NCBI GenBank assembly: GCA_905250075.1
Contig: CAJNOP010000032.1
Coordinates: forward strand, 1,738,667 to 1,802,666
Direction of reading: 5' to 3'
Length of the DNA: 64,000 bases
Source: Rotaria sp. Silwood1
Taxonomy: Eukaryota; Rotifera; Eurotatoria; Philodinida; Philodinidae
The translations under genes and the position numbers were made by a program. Shown here piece after piece: positions 41,640-51,247 of the stretch; position 1 is the stretch's first letter; each line of letters starts with the position of its first letter. The notes beneath the pieces are model-generated. The model was given only the letters and a program-made list of their open reading frames with translations, was not told the origin of the DNA and searched no databases.

Positions 41640-42878
41640 ATAAACAGCAAACTAAAATAGTGATCAGCAGTAATCGTTTTGCTACCTGGGTCCAATGGTA
41701 GTTTCATCATTAGTCATAGGCTATAACCAATGATTGAAGACTATCTATGAAGAACATCAACTCATGACATCTATCAATCCGAGAAGGTTTTTTTTCAATT
41801 TTTCAGACTTTCATATGCTATGTCATAATATCCATATATCGAGTATTGAAATTCGAAACATAACTATTAGGATATTCATCTGATATATTTCTGGTTATTA
41901 AATGCCGTTAATTTAATGATTTCAAGTGAATTCAATGCAATGAGATGAGTCTCCAAATAGATCACCATATTTTTCAAGAATGAAGGAATTTGAATGAAGA
42001 GTGTGTGTTTAGGGTCTTATCTTACATCCCTTCCAGAAACATCAATCGTATATATAGTAGGTGCTCATAATCCGATGAATCATCGAATTAATATCAAACA
42101 TACTTATTGGAGGACACCACATGTTTAAACTTTTTTTTTCTAAGTCAATATGCAAAATTTTTGAGACAGAGTAATGCAAATAAACTAGCCAGATGTTCGT
42201 TTGCTTGGTTTTAATGCAAGTTTTTAAGATCTTATTGAATAATACGAAGTACATTAAAAGATATCGCTAGAATCTCAGATTTTATGACGTTTTTGTAATC
42301 ATATGCCAATTTAAAAAACAAGCCACAAATACAATTCAATCGAGAAAATTTTTCTCTATCTATTGATATTAGTGCTATATCTAGTCCATTCTGGAAATCA
42401 ACTGACCAATGATTCAACACTTGCTATTGTTTTTCTTATTTTACTACAGTTTGTCGGATAAGAGTCCGTACCAATACACGTAGCTGCTTGATGTCGCCTT
42501 TTCTTCTTCTTCTGCTTCATTTTTTTTCTATTTCGTTAATACATTGATGCATCTTCTTTTTTTAATTCAAGGACATATTTCATATTCGCTTTCTCTTTTC
42601 TGTTAACTTAAGAACTCTTTTTCAATATTCTTCTTTTAAGAAAGAAGAACAATATGATTGTTTTTCCTTTCTCTCTTTCACTATAAATTCTTTTCTTCTC
42701 AACAAATTATACATTCGTTTTCGTCACTTCATTCAAAAAGTACATCCTTATCTAACTAATTGAGTATCTGCTTTGCTATATATCATGACGTGTAGGTTCT
42801 CGTTACACAGTGATTGATTTATGAGACATGTTTGTTGATTCTTTAGCAATGTTCAATGTCTCTTTAAACAATACAATT
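41640..42878. other. Intergenic stretch upstream of DnaJ
   Basis: Contains a TTC-rich tract near 42500-42515. No gene recognised; probably the DnaJ promoter plus unassigned DNA. Confidence 0.4.
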
Positions 42879-42891
42879 AATATTTCGGTTG

Positions 42892-42990
42892 GCAGTAGAA
42901 ATGTCGAAAGGAAAAATGTCGAAAAAGCGAAGGGAAAAAATGTCGAAAGAAAAAACACCGAAAGGAAAAATGTCGAAAAAAATATACAAT
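42892..42990 (+). repeat. Left terminal minisatellite array (ATGTCGAAAGGAAAA units)
   Basis: Imperfect copies of a roughly 15-bp unit, in direct orientation on the plus strand. Together with the inverted array at 43663-43862 they can form a large stem. Confidence 0.8.
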
Positions 42991-43118
42991 AAGAAAATGG
43001 CTTATTATTCTTGTTAGAAAATCTTGAAATAGAAGAGACGTTCTTTATTTTTTATGCTAACAATAACATATGTTAATAGAAAAAAATGTATGAATAAAGA
43101 AATAAATTTAAAAAATTA

Positions 43119-43442
43119 ATTTTTTCGTTTTGCAACGATGAATGATAAGCCATCTAAGTATTCCATAGCATTTATAACACCATCATAATATCGTTCATCA
43201 AGATTATCGATACGACGTTGAATTGCAATTGTTTTAAGTAATTTATCATTCAAATCTGTATGAATTTTAGAAGAGCCACCATTGTATGTACACTTCCAAT
43301 ATTTAGTTGTAGTTGTTGTTTTGTTTAGTTTGAAAGTATATTCATTTGCTACTAATAAAGTTTTTCCTTTTTGTGATTTAATAAATGAAATGCTCAATTT
43401 TGGTTGAGTTCCGTCATTTGAAAATACCGTATTTGTTGGCAT
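43119..43442 (-). CDS. Degenerate FLYWCH-domain protein carried by the element
   Basis: A 107-108 residue protein with ATG at 43442. Residues about 18-52 (ISFIKSQKGKTLLVANEYTF…YWKCTYNGGSSKIHTD) follow the FLYWCH zinc-finger pattern: basic strand, WxC, then a K/R-[IL]-H-T stretch. The second metal-binding Cys is replaced by Gly and the C-terminal His pair is absent, so it probably cannot bind zinc in the usual way. The rest is helical and unassigned. FLYWCH domains commonly accompany MULE transposases, which fits its position between the inverted arrays. It may be a remnant or a captured DNA-binding factor. Confidence 0.6.
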
Positions 43443-43662
43443 ACTATTATCACTTTAGTTATTTATTTACTTCGTATATAGTTGTTTATTTAATCTCTAT
43501 CACTTATTAGTCATCTTTACTACTAGTGGTGAAAAAATCTCGACTAGTACAATTATAAGAAAAGAAAACATGGATTGTTCGAATTTAGAGTTGTCATTTA
43601 TGGAAGACATCGTTGTTTCTTGTATTTTTCATTTTTACATCTTTTTGTGTTAGAATTCATTT

Positions 43663-43862
43663 TTCGACATTTTCCCTCTTCGTCATTTTTTCTTTCGACA
43701 TTTTTCCCTTTCGATATTTTTCCCTTCGACGTTTTTTCCTTCGACGTTTTTTCCTTCGACGTTTTTCCCTTTCGACATTTTTCCCTTTCGACATTTTTCT
43801 TTCGATATTTTTACCCTATTTTTTTTTTCTTTCGACATTTTTCCTTTCGACATTTCTACTGC
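43663..43862 (-). repeat. Right terminal minisatellite array, inverted
   Basis: Reverse-complement copies of the left array unit (TTTTTCCCTTTCGACAT type). Long open frames across it on both strands are artefacts of its periodicity, which is close to a multiple of three. Confidence 0.8.
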
Positions 43863-43879
43863 ACACCAATATTTCGAGT

Positions 43880-44608
43880 GATTAATAGGCGTTGTAGCCA
43901 TTTTAGCATTCACAACAGTTTCAACTATGTATCTGTTTGTGAACTTTTTGATCTAAAACTAGTAGACGATACTCATTAGATTGATCATTTTATATGGTAA
44001 ACATCCAGTTTATTGTGCCGCTCCTTGTAATACACTCAATCATAGACGTTTTGTGAACATGATAAACTGACTAAAGAGTCGAAATAGCAGGATGACAATT
44101 TGATAAAAAGAAGAAAGTAAAAACAAAATATACGAGTAGAATAGGTCGATAAGCCATTCATCTTCGGTTACCGTGTTGAAGAGCACTTTTTCTCTCAGTG
44201 AAAAGTGCATATTATTATACTGTGAAGAGAATACTTCATATATAAGGCTTCATATACAAAGTACAAAGGAGAATAGGTAGTCTAATGACTTATATGGGAG
44301 TGAGAAACAAGACTAAGTTATTAGAGTAGCACCTGATGAAAAAAAACGGCATATTTGATGCTGACTACCATCTAAATAGTATGACATTCGAAGAAAGAGA
44401 ATAAGCACATCAGTATATAAATACACGTATTCAGTTGATTTAGACAGACAATCCATCATCTCATTCTATAAGGGTTTCATCTTAACGAACGATCGTTCTT
44501 TTTTTTTTCAAACTAATACAAGCACAATCAAAAGATTTTTCTTTCATTTTCGCGATTGGACTAGTTTTTTTATATTTCATTTCTTTACACTGCTGATATA
44601 TTTTGTAG
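43880..44608. other. 5' flank of the glucanase gene
   Basis: No gene. Contains a TATA-like motif (44414-44421) and, directly before the ATG, a splice-acceptor-like ATATTTTGTAG. Confidence 0.4.
44414..44421 (+). promoter_or_regulatory. TATA-like box upstream of the glucanase gene
   Basis: TATATAAA lies about 190 bases before the start codon, allowing for a short leader or 5' intron. In AT-rich DNA such a match is weak evidence. Confidence 0.25.
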
Positions 44609-46306
44609 ATGATTATTACTAGAATACAATTCTTTGTGTTCGTCGTGTTAAACTATGCCAGCATAATTTCGGCTAGATACAATGATCCTAACTGCGGGTG
44701 GGCTGACCAAACGTATCGTGCTGTTGGTGATTGGGCTATTGATGCTGGATCTAACTCAAACTGGAATGTCGCTGAACCTAAAGGTTTGATGCATGATACC
44801 AACGTTCAATCGTGCGAATATGCTGTTGATATTCATGGACTTCAACCTAATAAGGTCTACTATTGGAAGGTAACTGTTGGAGATTCTTGGGATGTTAGTT
44901 GGGGATGTGTAGGAAGAGGTGGACCGAACTGTATGTTCTCAACGCCTACGGGTTCCATTCGTCTGAAGATTGTAGGCTCATTTGCCTATCCTCTAACAGC
45001 TGAAGTCATTGGCACGTCAACCACGCCTACTACTACGTCTCCTAGTCAACCATCGGGTTCTAAATCCAACAAAAAAGTATTTGCTCATTATATGGTTGGA
45101 TTTGCCTATCCATCAGATCAGAACTTTTTCGATGGTCAAATCAAGAGAGCAAAAGCAGCCGGTATCGATGGATTTGCACTTAATGTTGGCATCGATGACT
45201 GGCAACCAGATCGTGTAGCTAAGGCTCTTGCTGCTGCTCAGAATAATGGGGATTTTACTATGTTTATCTCTTTCGATATGTCTTCACTTACATTTAATAA
45301 TGGCGTCCTTAGTCGTTTCCATTTTGCTGCTAGTCATCCTAATTATTTCAAAGTGAACGGTAGACCTTTTTATTCTACTTTTGCTGGCGAAAACCAAGAC
45401 AATTTCTGGACAAATTGGAAAGTTACTAGTGGATTCAATCCTTACTTTTGTCCTAGTTGGCCTAATTATCCAACTACCAATCTATTACAATCACATCCTG
45501 TTGCTGATTGCATATTTACTTGGAATGCTTGGCCTGCTGGTAATTCTGGACCTGGCACTCGCTTCGACACTGCCGGTGATAGAAATCTTCTTGCTAGTGC
45601 TAAAGCTACCGGCAAAACTTATATGGCCCCACTTGCTCCATGGTTCTACACATATGTATGGGGAACAGGATGGTATAAGAACTGGATCTATGGTTCCGAA
45701 AGACTTTTACCAGAAAGATGGCAACAGATCGTTTCTTTACAACCAGATTTTGTTCAAATTATTACATGGAATGACTACTCGGAATCCTCTTATGTATGTT
45801 CTATTAGTAGTGATCTACCTACTGGTATGGCAGGCATCAATAGCATGATTAATAGTCCAAAACCTATGCATCATAATGCCTGGTTAGAACTCTCAAAACA
45901 TTATATTCAATGGTACAAGAACAATGTCAGACCCACTGTTACGAATGATCAATTCTATTGGTGGTATCGTATTCATCCTAAGAATAATGTTAATGGTGAT
46001 GTTCCTCAATATCGTAATGATGCTCAAGATTGCGTAGCTGTCCACTCTATCGTCAAAAGCGTCAATCCCAACGGAGGACAATATACGGTGGTAGTTGACT
46101 TGAATGGATCTAAGACTAGCTACAAAATTACTCAACTTGAACAGACTGAATGCATACCCTTTCCTGCTAATCCTGGTTATGTAACCATATCTTTGGTCGG
46201 TCCCGATAATAACGTATGGTGGGCTGAAGGCAACAATGTTCCTCAACAAAACAGTGGCAATAATTTCAACGCTTTTGCAAATAGTCATAGTTTTCCAAGT
46301 CCATAA
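44609..46306 (+). CDS. GH71 alpha-1,3-glucanase (mutanase), secreted, probably acquired by horizontal transfer
   Basis: Predicted to hydrolyse alpha-1,3-glucan of fungal walls or bacterial biofilms. It is a single 565-codon exon, whereas neighbouring host genes are split. A signal peptide (MIITRIQFFVFVVLNYASIISA) leads. Residues about 23-130 form an N-terminal carbohydrate-binding-like beta domain (NKVYYWKVTVGDSWDVSWG). A Thr/Ser/Pro linker (about 132-152) follows. The GH71 catalytic barrel (about 155-430) starts KKVFAHYMVGFAYP and has GIDGFALNVGIDDW, FNPYFCPSWPNYP and the diagnostic ITWNDYSES (Asp389 and Glu392, the DxxE acid pair). A C-terminal beta domain completes it. The reading frame is intact with no missing motif, so it is probably functional. 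GH71 is mainly fungal and bacterial; transfer is inferred from family distribution and lack of introns. It lies between two inverted-repeat elements. Confidence 0.92.
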   Translation: MIITRIQFFVFVVLNYASIISARYNDPNCGWADQTYRAVGDWAIDAGSNSNWNVAEPKGLMHDTNVQSCEYAVDIHGLQPNKVYYWKVTVGDSWDVSWGCVGRGGPNCMFSTPTGSIRLKIVGSFAYPLTAEVIGTSTTPTTTSPSQPSGSKSNKKVFAHYMVGFAYPSDQNFFDGQIKRAKAAGIDGFALNVGIDDWQPDRVAKALAAAQNNGDFTMFISFDMSSLTFNNGVLSRFHFAASHPNYFKVNGRPFYSTFAGENQDNFWTNWKVTSGFNPYFCPSWPNYPTTNLLQSHPVADCIFTWNAWPAGNSGPGTRFDTAGDRNLLASAKATGKTYMAPLAPWFYTYVWGTGWYKNWIYGSERLLPERWQQIVSLQPDFVQIITWNDYSESSYVCSISSDLPTGMAGINSMINSPKPMHHNAWLELSKHYIQWYKNNVRPTVTNDQFYWWYRIHPKNNVNGDVPQYRNDAQDCVAVHSIVKSVNPNGGQYTVVVDLNGSKTSYKITQLEQTECIPFPANPGYVTISLVGPDNNVWWAEGNNVPQQNSGNNFNAFANSHSFPSP

Positions 46307-46529
46307 TATATGTCCACAATATTTCACATCTATATGAACTCCCTAAATCAAGCTTCTTTTTTCAATGCATAATCCTACTTTTGTATTTACAAAAAAAAAC
46401 TATAAAACTTTGATTATTTTATCGAGTTCACTTTTTGAACTTTATGAGAAGCAATCATAATACAACAAGAATAAATGTTCTATTATTCATAAAATTAAGA
46501 ATACCCATGTAAATATTTTTTTGATAAAA

Positions 46530-46805
46530 ACGCGTCTGAGTTGCGTTTCGTTGCGTGTCAATCCCAGCGAAGAAACGCAAAAAAGGCGTCCCCAGTGAAA
46601 CATTTCCTGCGGCTAGATGCGGTTGGAGAAAATCGCGTCTACACGCGGTTGTAAAAAACCGCGTCTAGACGCAGGAAATGTTTCACTGGAGACGCGGTTT
46701 TCTCCAACCGCGGCTAGACGCAAGAAATGTTTCATTGGAGACGCGGTTCCAAACCAAATTGCGGTTAGACGCGATTACAAATTAAATCGCGTCTAAACGC
46801 GTTCG
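46530..46805. repeat. Left palindromic array (GCGTCTAGACGC type)
   Basis: Repeated units of about 25-40 bp centred on GCGTCTAGACGC, itself a perfect palindrome, joined by AT-rich linkers and a repeated GAAATGTTTCA motif. Strong potential for cruciform or hairpin formation. Confidence 0.8.
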
Positions 46806-48169
46806 ATTCGACATTCAAGATTTTTAAAAAATATTGCAATCCGTCTCAGGTTTGAACTGAGTCGCCATCGATATCCCCTAACGATGGTCTTTACCTCACT
46901 ATAGGCGAACGGAAGGTTGAAATATTGATTTATCTAAAACGATAGAAATGAGATTAGAACAAGTGAACTAGCAATTAAGAAGCAAGTATACATACCATGA
47001 AGCCACATGTGACCACAATCGTTGTCGAATGAAACAGAAAGTATATATGAATCGTGACTTCATATCGATATTATGTACAAATGCATTTATCAACAGAACG
47101 TTTTCTGCCTAAATTATATCTCATTTGTTAATATTGATATTCTTGTATGAAAATAAACTTGTATAAAATAAATTGCGTATATTAAAATTTCTTTAAAATT
47201 TTCGACAACTTTTTCTTTTGCAAATAATTTTCATTTATTTTGTCGTGTAAGACTATTATTTATAATACTAAATAGTGCCTATCTTTTAGAACTTATTATA
47301 TAGCTATTATATTTTATCAAATATCATGTACTTTTTTCGTCTTTCTTTTTTATTATATAAAAAAGCGTTTACCAAAGCTTTTTTCAAATCATGTTAACAT
47401 AGAAAGATTTTTTTTTTAATTTCTAAAATGTCATCTTCTTTGAGGTTTTTTAGCAAATTTATATACGTCATTAGAGCACTTAGTACAGATTTTGCGAGTG
47501 TTTTTCTTATGTATACACAATGGATAAGGTAGAGATGGTGTGTACGTCTAGGAAACCTAGAAAAGAGGTTTGTCTATTAGATTTTCTATTCGGGTTTGAG
47601 TATCTTCTTGCGTATCTTCCTTCCGTAACAATATAAAATGAAAACAACACACACGATTCGAAATGAATTGAACACTACGCCAACCATGAAATTTAAACAC
47701 TTGAGGTACAGTTGTTTTATGACAAAGTGTATTTTATCTTTAAAACAAAGTTCAAATTGAGGACATAATTTATAACTTAAATTTCAAAAAGAGTTTTTTG
47801 ATCAATAAGTGAAAATAAATTTTATCTTTCTTATTTTAGAGCAGACTTCTTGATCTACGGTTTGATGCAAAACTTTTTTATTTATCCCTTATTTTGAAAA
47901 CAGGCTATCGATTAGTAGAAATAGTACAGAGTAGAGAGATAGTCTCATTATACTAATGGCCACTCGTATTACTTTTTTCACACATTAAAAGATGAAGTTT
48001 CTAAAGAAATTTATTATGCTACGATAAAAACATCTTTCTCTTATATAAGTACCTAAATCTTTAAACCAAACATTTCTTTCTATTCTTGCCAAAGTCCACC
48101 AGAGTATAGATAATAAAATTTTATGTCTTCCTTTAAATAGTTTTTGGTCAATCATGTATAGACGCACTC

Positions 48170-48630
48170 TCACGTAAAATCACATCCGAATGCGTCTAAA
48201 CAGTATTATTACCTGCGTACAAACGCGGTTCCATAAAAAATGCGTTAAGCGACGGCGCAGATCTCCATCTGACCGCGTCTTGATGCGTTCTATCTTAAAC
48301 CGCATCCAAACGCGCTTGAAAAATTTTAATAAAACGCGTTTTCATGCGGTCTCGTAAAAAATCGCGTCCAGTCGCGATTCAAAATCTCCTGCGGCTGCGT
48401 CTAGATGCTTTTTTATTTTTGGTCGCGTTCAGACGCGAATAGAGATCGATTGTAACCTCGTCCGAACGCGGTTTCATTTACAATCGCGTCCAGATGCGTT
48501 TGAAAATTTTCTTCAGTTGCGTATAGACGCGACTGTAAAAGAAACCGCGTTCAAACGCGGTGAAAATCAATTTTTAGCGCGTCTGAACGCGGTCTACAAT
48601 GAAACTGCGATAACACGCGTATATTCTGCG
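48170..48630. repeat. Right palindromic array
   Basis: About 15 degenerate units such as CGCGTCCAGACGCG or CGCGTTCAAACGCGG, spaced about 30 bp, similar in design to the left array but more diverged and longer. Confidence 0.8.
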
Positions 48631-48650
48631 TCTGGTGTTTACATGGGTAT

Positions 48651-50175
48651 GATAGTTCTTATCAACTAAATATGAAGCATACATATCTTCTATATTCATG
48701 ATCACCATTCTCTTTTTTTTTAAATTCTCGATTGTATACGTTTCCCAATAATAAAGCAATTAGTGTCTGTTGCTTTAGAAATGCTGATTCGGCCATTAGC
48801 CATAGAATGACAGCGTCACACATTGCAAAAGAAATCGTAATGTATTTCTACTATTGCGCGCTTTCTGACATCCACTAGAGAAGGCATTTCGTCTCAATAA
48901 AATACCCTGACTATCAATGGATACTTCTGTAGAAAAAAAAAACATTATTTTTAGCAATATTACAACAGTATTTCTAATGAAACTCCGGAACAAAATGTCT
49001 TATTAGACTACTTTTTTGACCTAGCCTACTTTGGAATGCTTGCAGACTAAAGCAGGTTGATTGATGGTTCTAATTCTTTTGAATACGTTCAGTTTTATTA
49101 CTCTGCTTAAATAGTCCTAGTCGTTCATTTAGTTTATTTCGTATAAGATAAGACAATAATAAGTTTCTTAGACGAAATAGCGAATTAAAACAAAGATACA
49201 AACATCATAAGTATTGTTCATCAAAGCCCTGACTTATATCAATAAAGTGTATGTGACTACGTTTTTCTGTAAGTACAATGTATCAAAATGTATAATGACG
49301 AAGTTTCATAAAGGATGTACTAAATAAAAAAGGGAAAGATTCATACAGATCAACGATTCTAATGCTCGAATCCGTAGATTCCTAGCCATTTAACTCAATG
49401 ATTATCTTCATCAAAAGCAACTATACTTGATTCTGTTCTGAATAAAATGCAAATTAATTCATTCTATCTTTTATTGACATAATAAAATTTACTGGAATCC
49501 ATCAAGCTAATATGGATGTAGAGTTGAAGTTTGACGTTCACATGCAACAAAGATTGTAAAGATTAGAAGAGTTATAATTCGTTGGAGATATGATGTTTTA
49601 GGTACACGTTCTTGTATTGTCAATCTCCTGCTTATACAAAAGTTCTATTTTTTACAGCGTGATGCTTTCGTTATTTTCTTGAGAGTGCAATTAACTGTTT
49701 TAAATAATTCTATAGTAAATATTTCGTTACAAATTTATATGTTCTAACATTCATTATAGTGTGTTGTGTCTTAGTAAAACATAATAAGATATTCTTATAA
49801 TATTTTGTCGGTTTATCTCAGAAATACATTCAACTAAGAGAAATAGATGTAGTGCTGAAATCTCATAACGATATATGTCAGAAAGTATTGATGAAAAATT
49901 CAAGTTAATATGATTCAAATGGTTACATCGTCTCATTTCTGCGAATAGACTCCATCCAATATCCTAGCCCATATTTCTCATATATTTCGAATACAGCTTA
50001 ATTAAGTTTATTTTCCGATTCTGTACAAAATCTCGTGCAATGGAATATAAAAAGATAATACTTTTTAAAGTCTTGATAGAACAAACGTATTTATATACAG
50101 TAGTTGTTTTTCATTTATATAAATACATCAGTTATCGGTTTTTAAATAATGAACTATTTTTATTTTAGCTTTTTT
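48651..50175. other. Gene-free stretch
   Basis: About 1.5 kb of AT-rich DNA without supportable features. Confidence 0.45.
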
Positions 50176-50179
50176 TAAG

Positions 50180-50734
50180 ATGCAGCGTGGAACTTTAATA
50201 CTTGAAGATGATTCTAAATTCAATGGTTTTGTATTTGGAGCGTCAACTAATGCTACCGATGAAGTCGGTAAGATTCCATTAATTGATCTCTTCTTTTGTC
50301 ATGTATTTTTATTTTTATTTAGTCTTTCAGACTGGTATGGTCGGTTATACTGAATCATTGACTAATTCATCTTATTGTGGAAAAATTCTAGTCCTTACTT
50401 TTCCACTTATTGGCAATTATGGTTTGTTTCTTTATATCTTAACCTTTGAATATTTATTTTATATTTAAAATTCTTTACGTGTACCCGATGGCAAAGCTGT
50501 TGATGATTTTGGTATACTTCGATGGGTTGAATCAAATAAAATTTATGCATCAGGATTAATTGTTAGTGCTTATACACAACAGTATAGTCATTGGAATGCT
50601 ATTGAATCTCTTTCATCATGGCTAAAAAAAACATAATGTTTCTGGTCTTTATGGTTAATCATCTTTTTTTTATTGTTTATAATTACATGATAGTAATTAT
50701 TTTGATTCTAGGGATTGATATACGTATGTTGTGA
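50180..50734 (+). pseudogene. Broken 5' fragment of CAD (carbamoyl-phosphate synthetase small domain)
   Basis: Exons 50180-50267, 50323-50421, 50479-about 50650 and 50711-50734 read [61 protein letters not shown] and GIDIRML. This matches the N-terminus of the glutaminase/CPSase small domain of animal CAD (first steps of pyrimidine synthesis). Defects: an eight-A run at 50624-50631 carries one extra base and shifts the frame right after SSWLKK; intron 2 ends TTTAC instead of AG; a stop follows GIDIRML. Nothing of the glutaminase half or the other CAD domains follows. It looks like a truncated duplicate, not the working gene. An acceptor-like TATTTTAG precedes the ATG. Confidence 0.8.
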
Positions 50735-50739
50735 AAATC

Positions 50740-51245
50740 GTAGATCCCGATGACGCGTCTATCAAAAAGGATTCAAACTAAAGTTAAGCAAAATTATACT
50801 CTGGAACGAATTGTAGGTTCATTGACAATCGGGTTCGATATTATTGGCTAATCTGATGTCTTATGAGGATGACATTTTTATAATATATTTTTTAGTGCTA
50901 ATATTTACATCTTCTATATGGATTTGATAGTGTTCTTAAATTTTCAATTAGTGTACTGTCGGATTTGATCACTTTAGCAAATGTGTTGGTATTTCACGGA
51001 TTGTTATGGGTATTTTACGTTTTTTTTTTCATCGATTGCTTCTCTACGGCGTATGTTTGTTATTCGTGACGGCTTTATAACACATTGATTATTTTGAAAC
51101 TATGCATTATTTTTATTCAACGAGTCTCTTTTTTTTGTACAGCGACATCTATTGTATCGACGAACCAGTTAATTTCTCTCTGGATAGAGATTCGTTTCTC
51201 GAATCCAATCTGGAATTAGACATAAAAAAACATTTTTTACTATTA
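50740..51245. other. Spacer between CAD relic and WDR18
   Basis: About 0.5 kb; probably carries the WDR18 promoter. No gene. Confidence 0.4.
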
Positions 51246-51247
51246 TC

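Larger units (their letters stand above)
42888..43867. mobile_element. Mutator-like non-autonomous element with minisatellite terminal repeats
   Basis: A 980-bp unit flanked on both sides by the direct repeat AATATTTCG (42879-42887 and 43868-43876), a 9-bp target duplication as expected for MULE-type transposons. Its ends are inverted: GCAGTAGAAATGTCGAAAGG at 42892 and the reverse complement up to 43862. Inside each end lies a tandem array of about 15-bp units (ATGTCGAAAGGAAAA), in opposite orientations, about 100 bp on the left and 200 bp on the right. Between the arrays is one ORF, a degenerate FLYWCH protein. No transposase is present, so it would depend on one supplied elsewhere. Confidence 0.75.
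46501..48650. mobile_element. Inverted-repeat element with GC-rich palindromic arrays at both ends
   Basis: The outer ends are an exact 13-bp inverted pair, ATACCCATGTAAA (46501-46513) and TTTACATGGGTAT (48638-48650). If the terminus is CCCATGTAAA, each end is flanked by TA, compatible with a TA target duplication. Just inside each end lies an array of degenerate GCGTCT-AGACGC palindromes (46530-46805 and 48170-48630), strikingly GC-rich against the host. The 1.3 kb core has no recognisable gene. It resembles a foldback-type non-autonomous DNA transposon. Confidence 0.65.

Noticed and set aside
43575..43979. Long open frames over the right minisatellite array
   Set aside because: They arise from the repeat period; the peptide is a monotonous Phe/Asp/Ser repeat with no start context.
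45009..46327. Overlapping frames inside the GH71 gene on both strands
   Set aside because: Shadows of the clear 565-codon frame.
46530..48630. Regularly spaced palindromic repeats considered as a CRISPR array
   Set aside because: Repeats are degenerate, spacing is irregular, spacers are similar AT-rich linkers, and the surrounding genes are eukaryotic.
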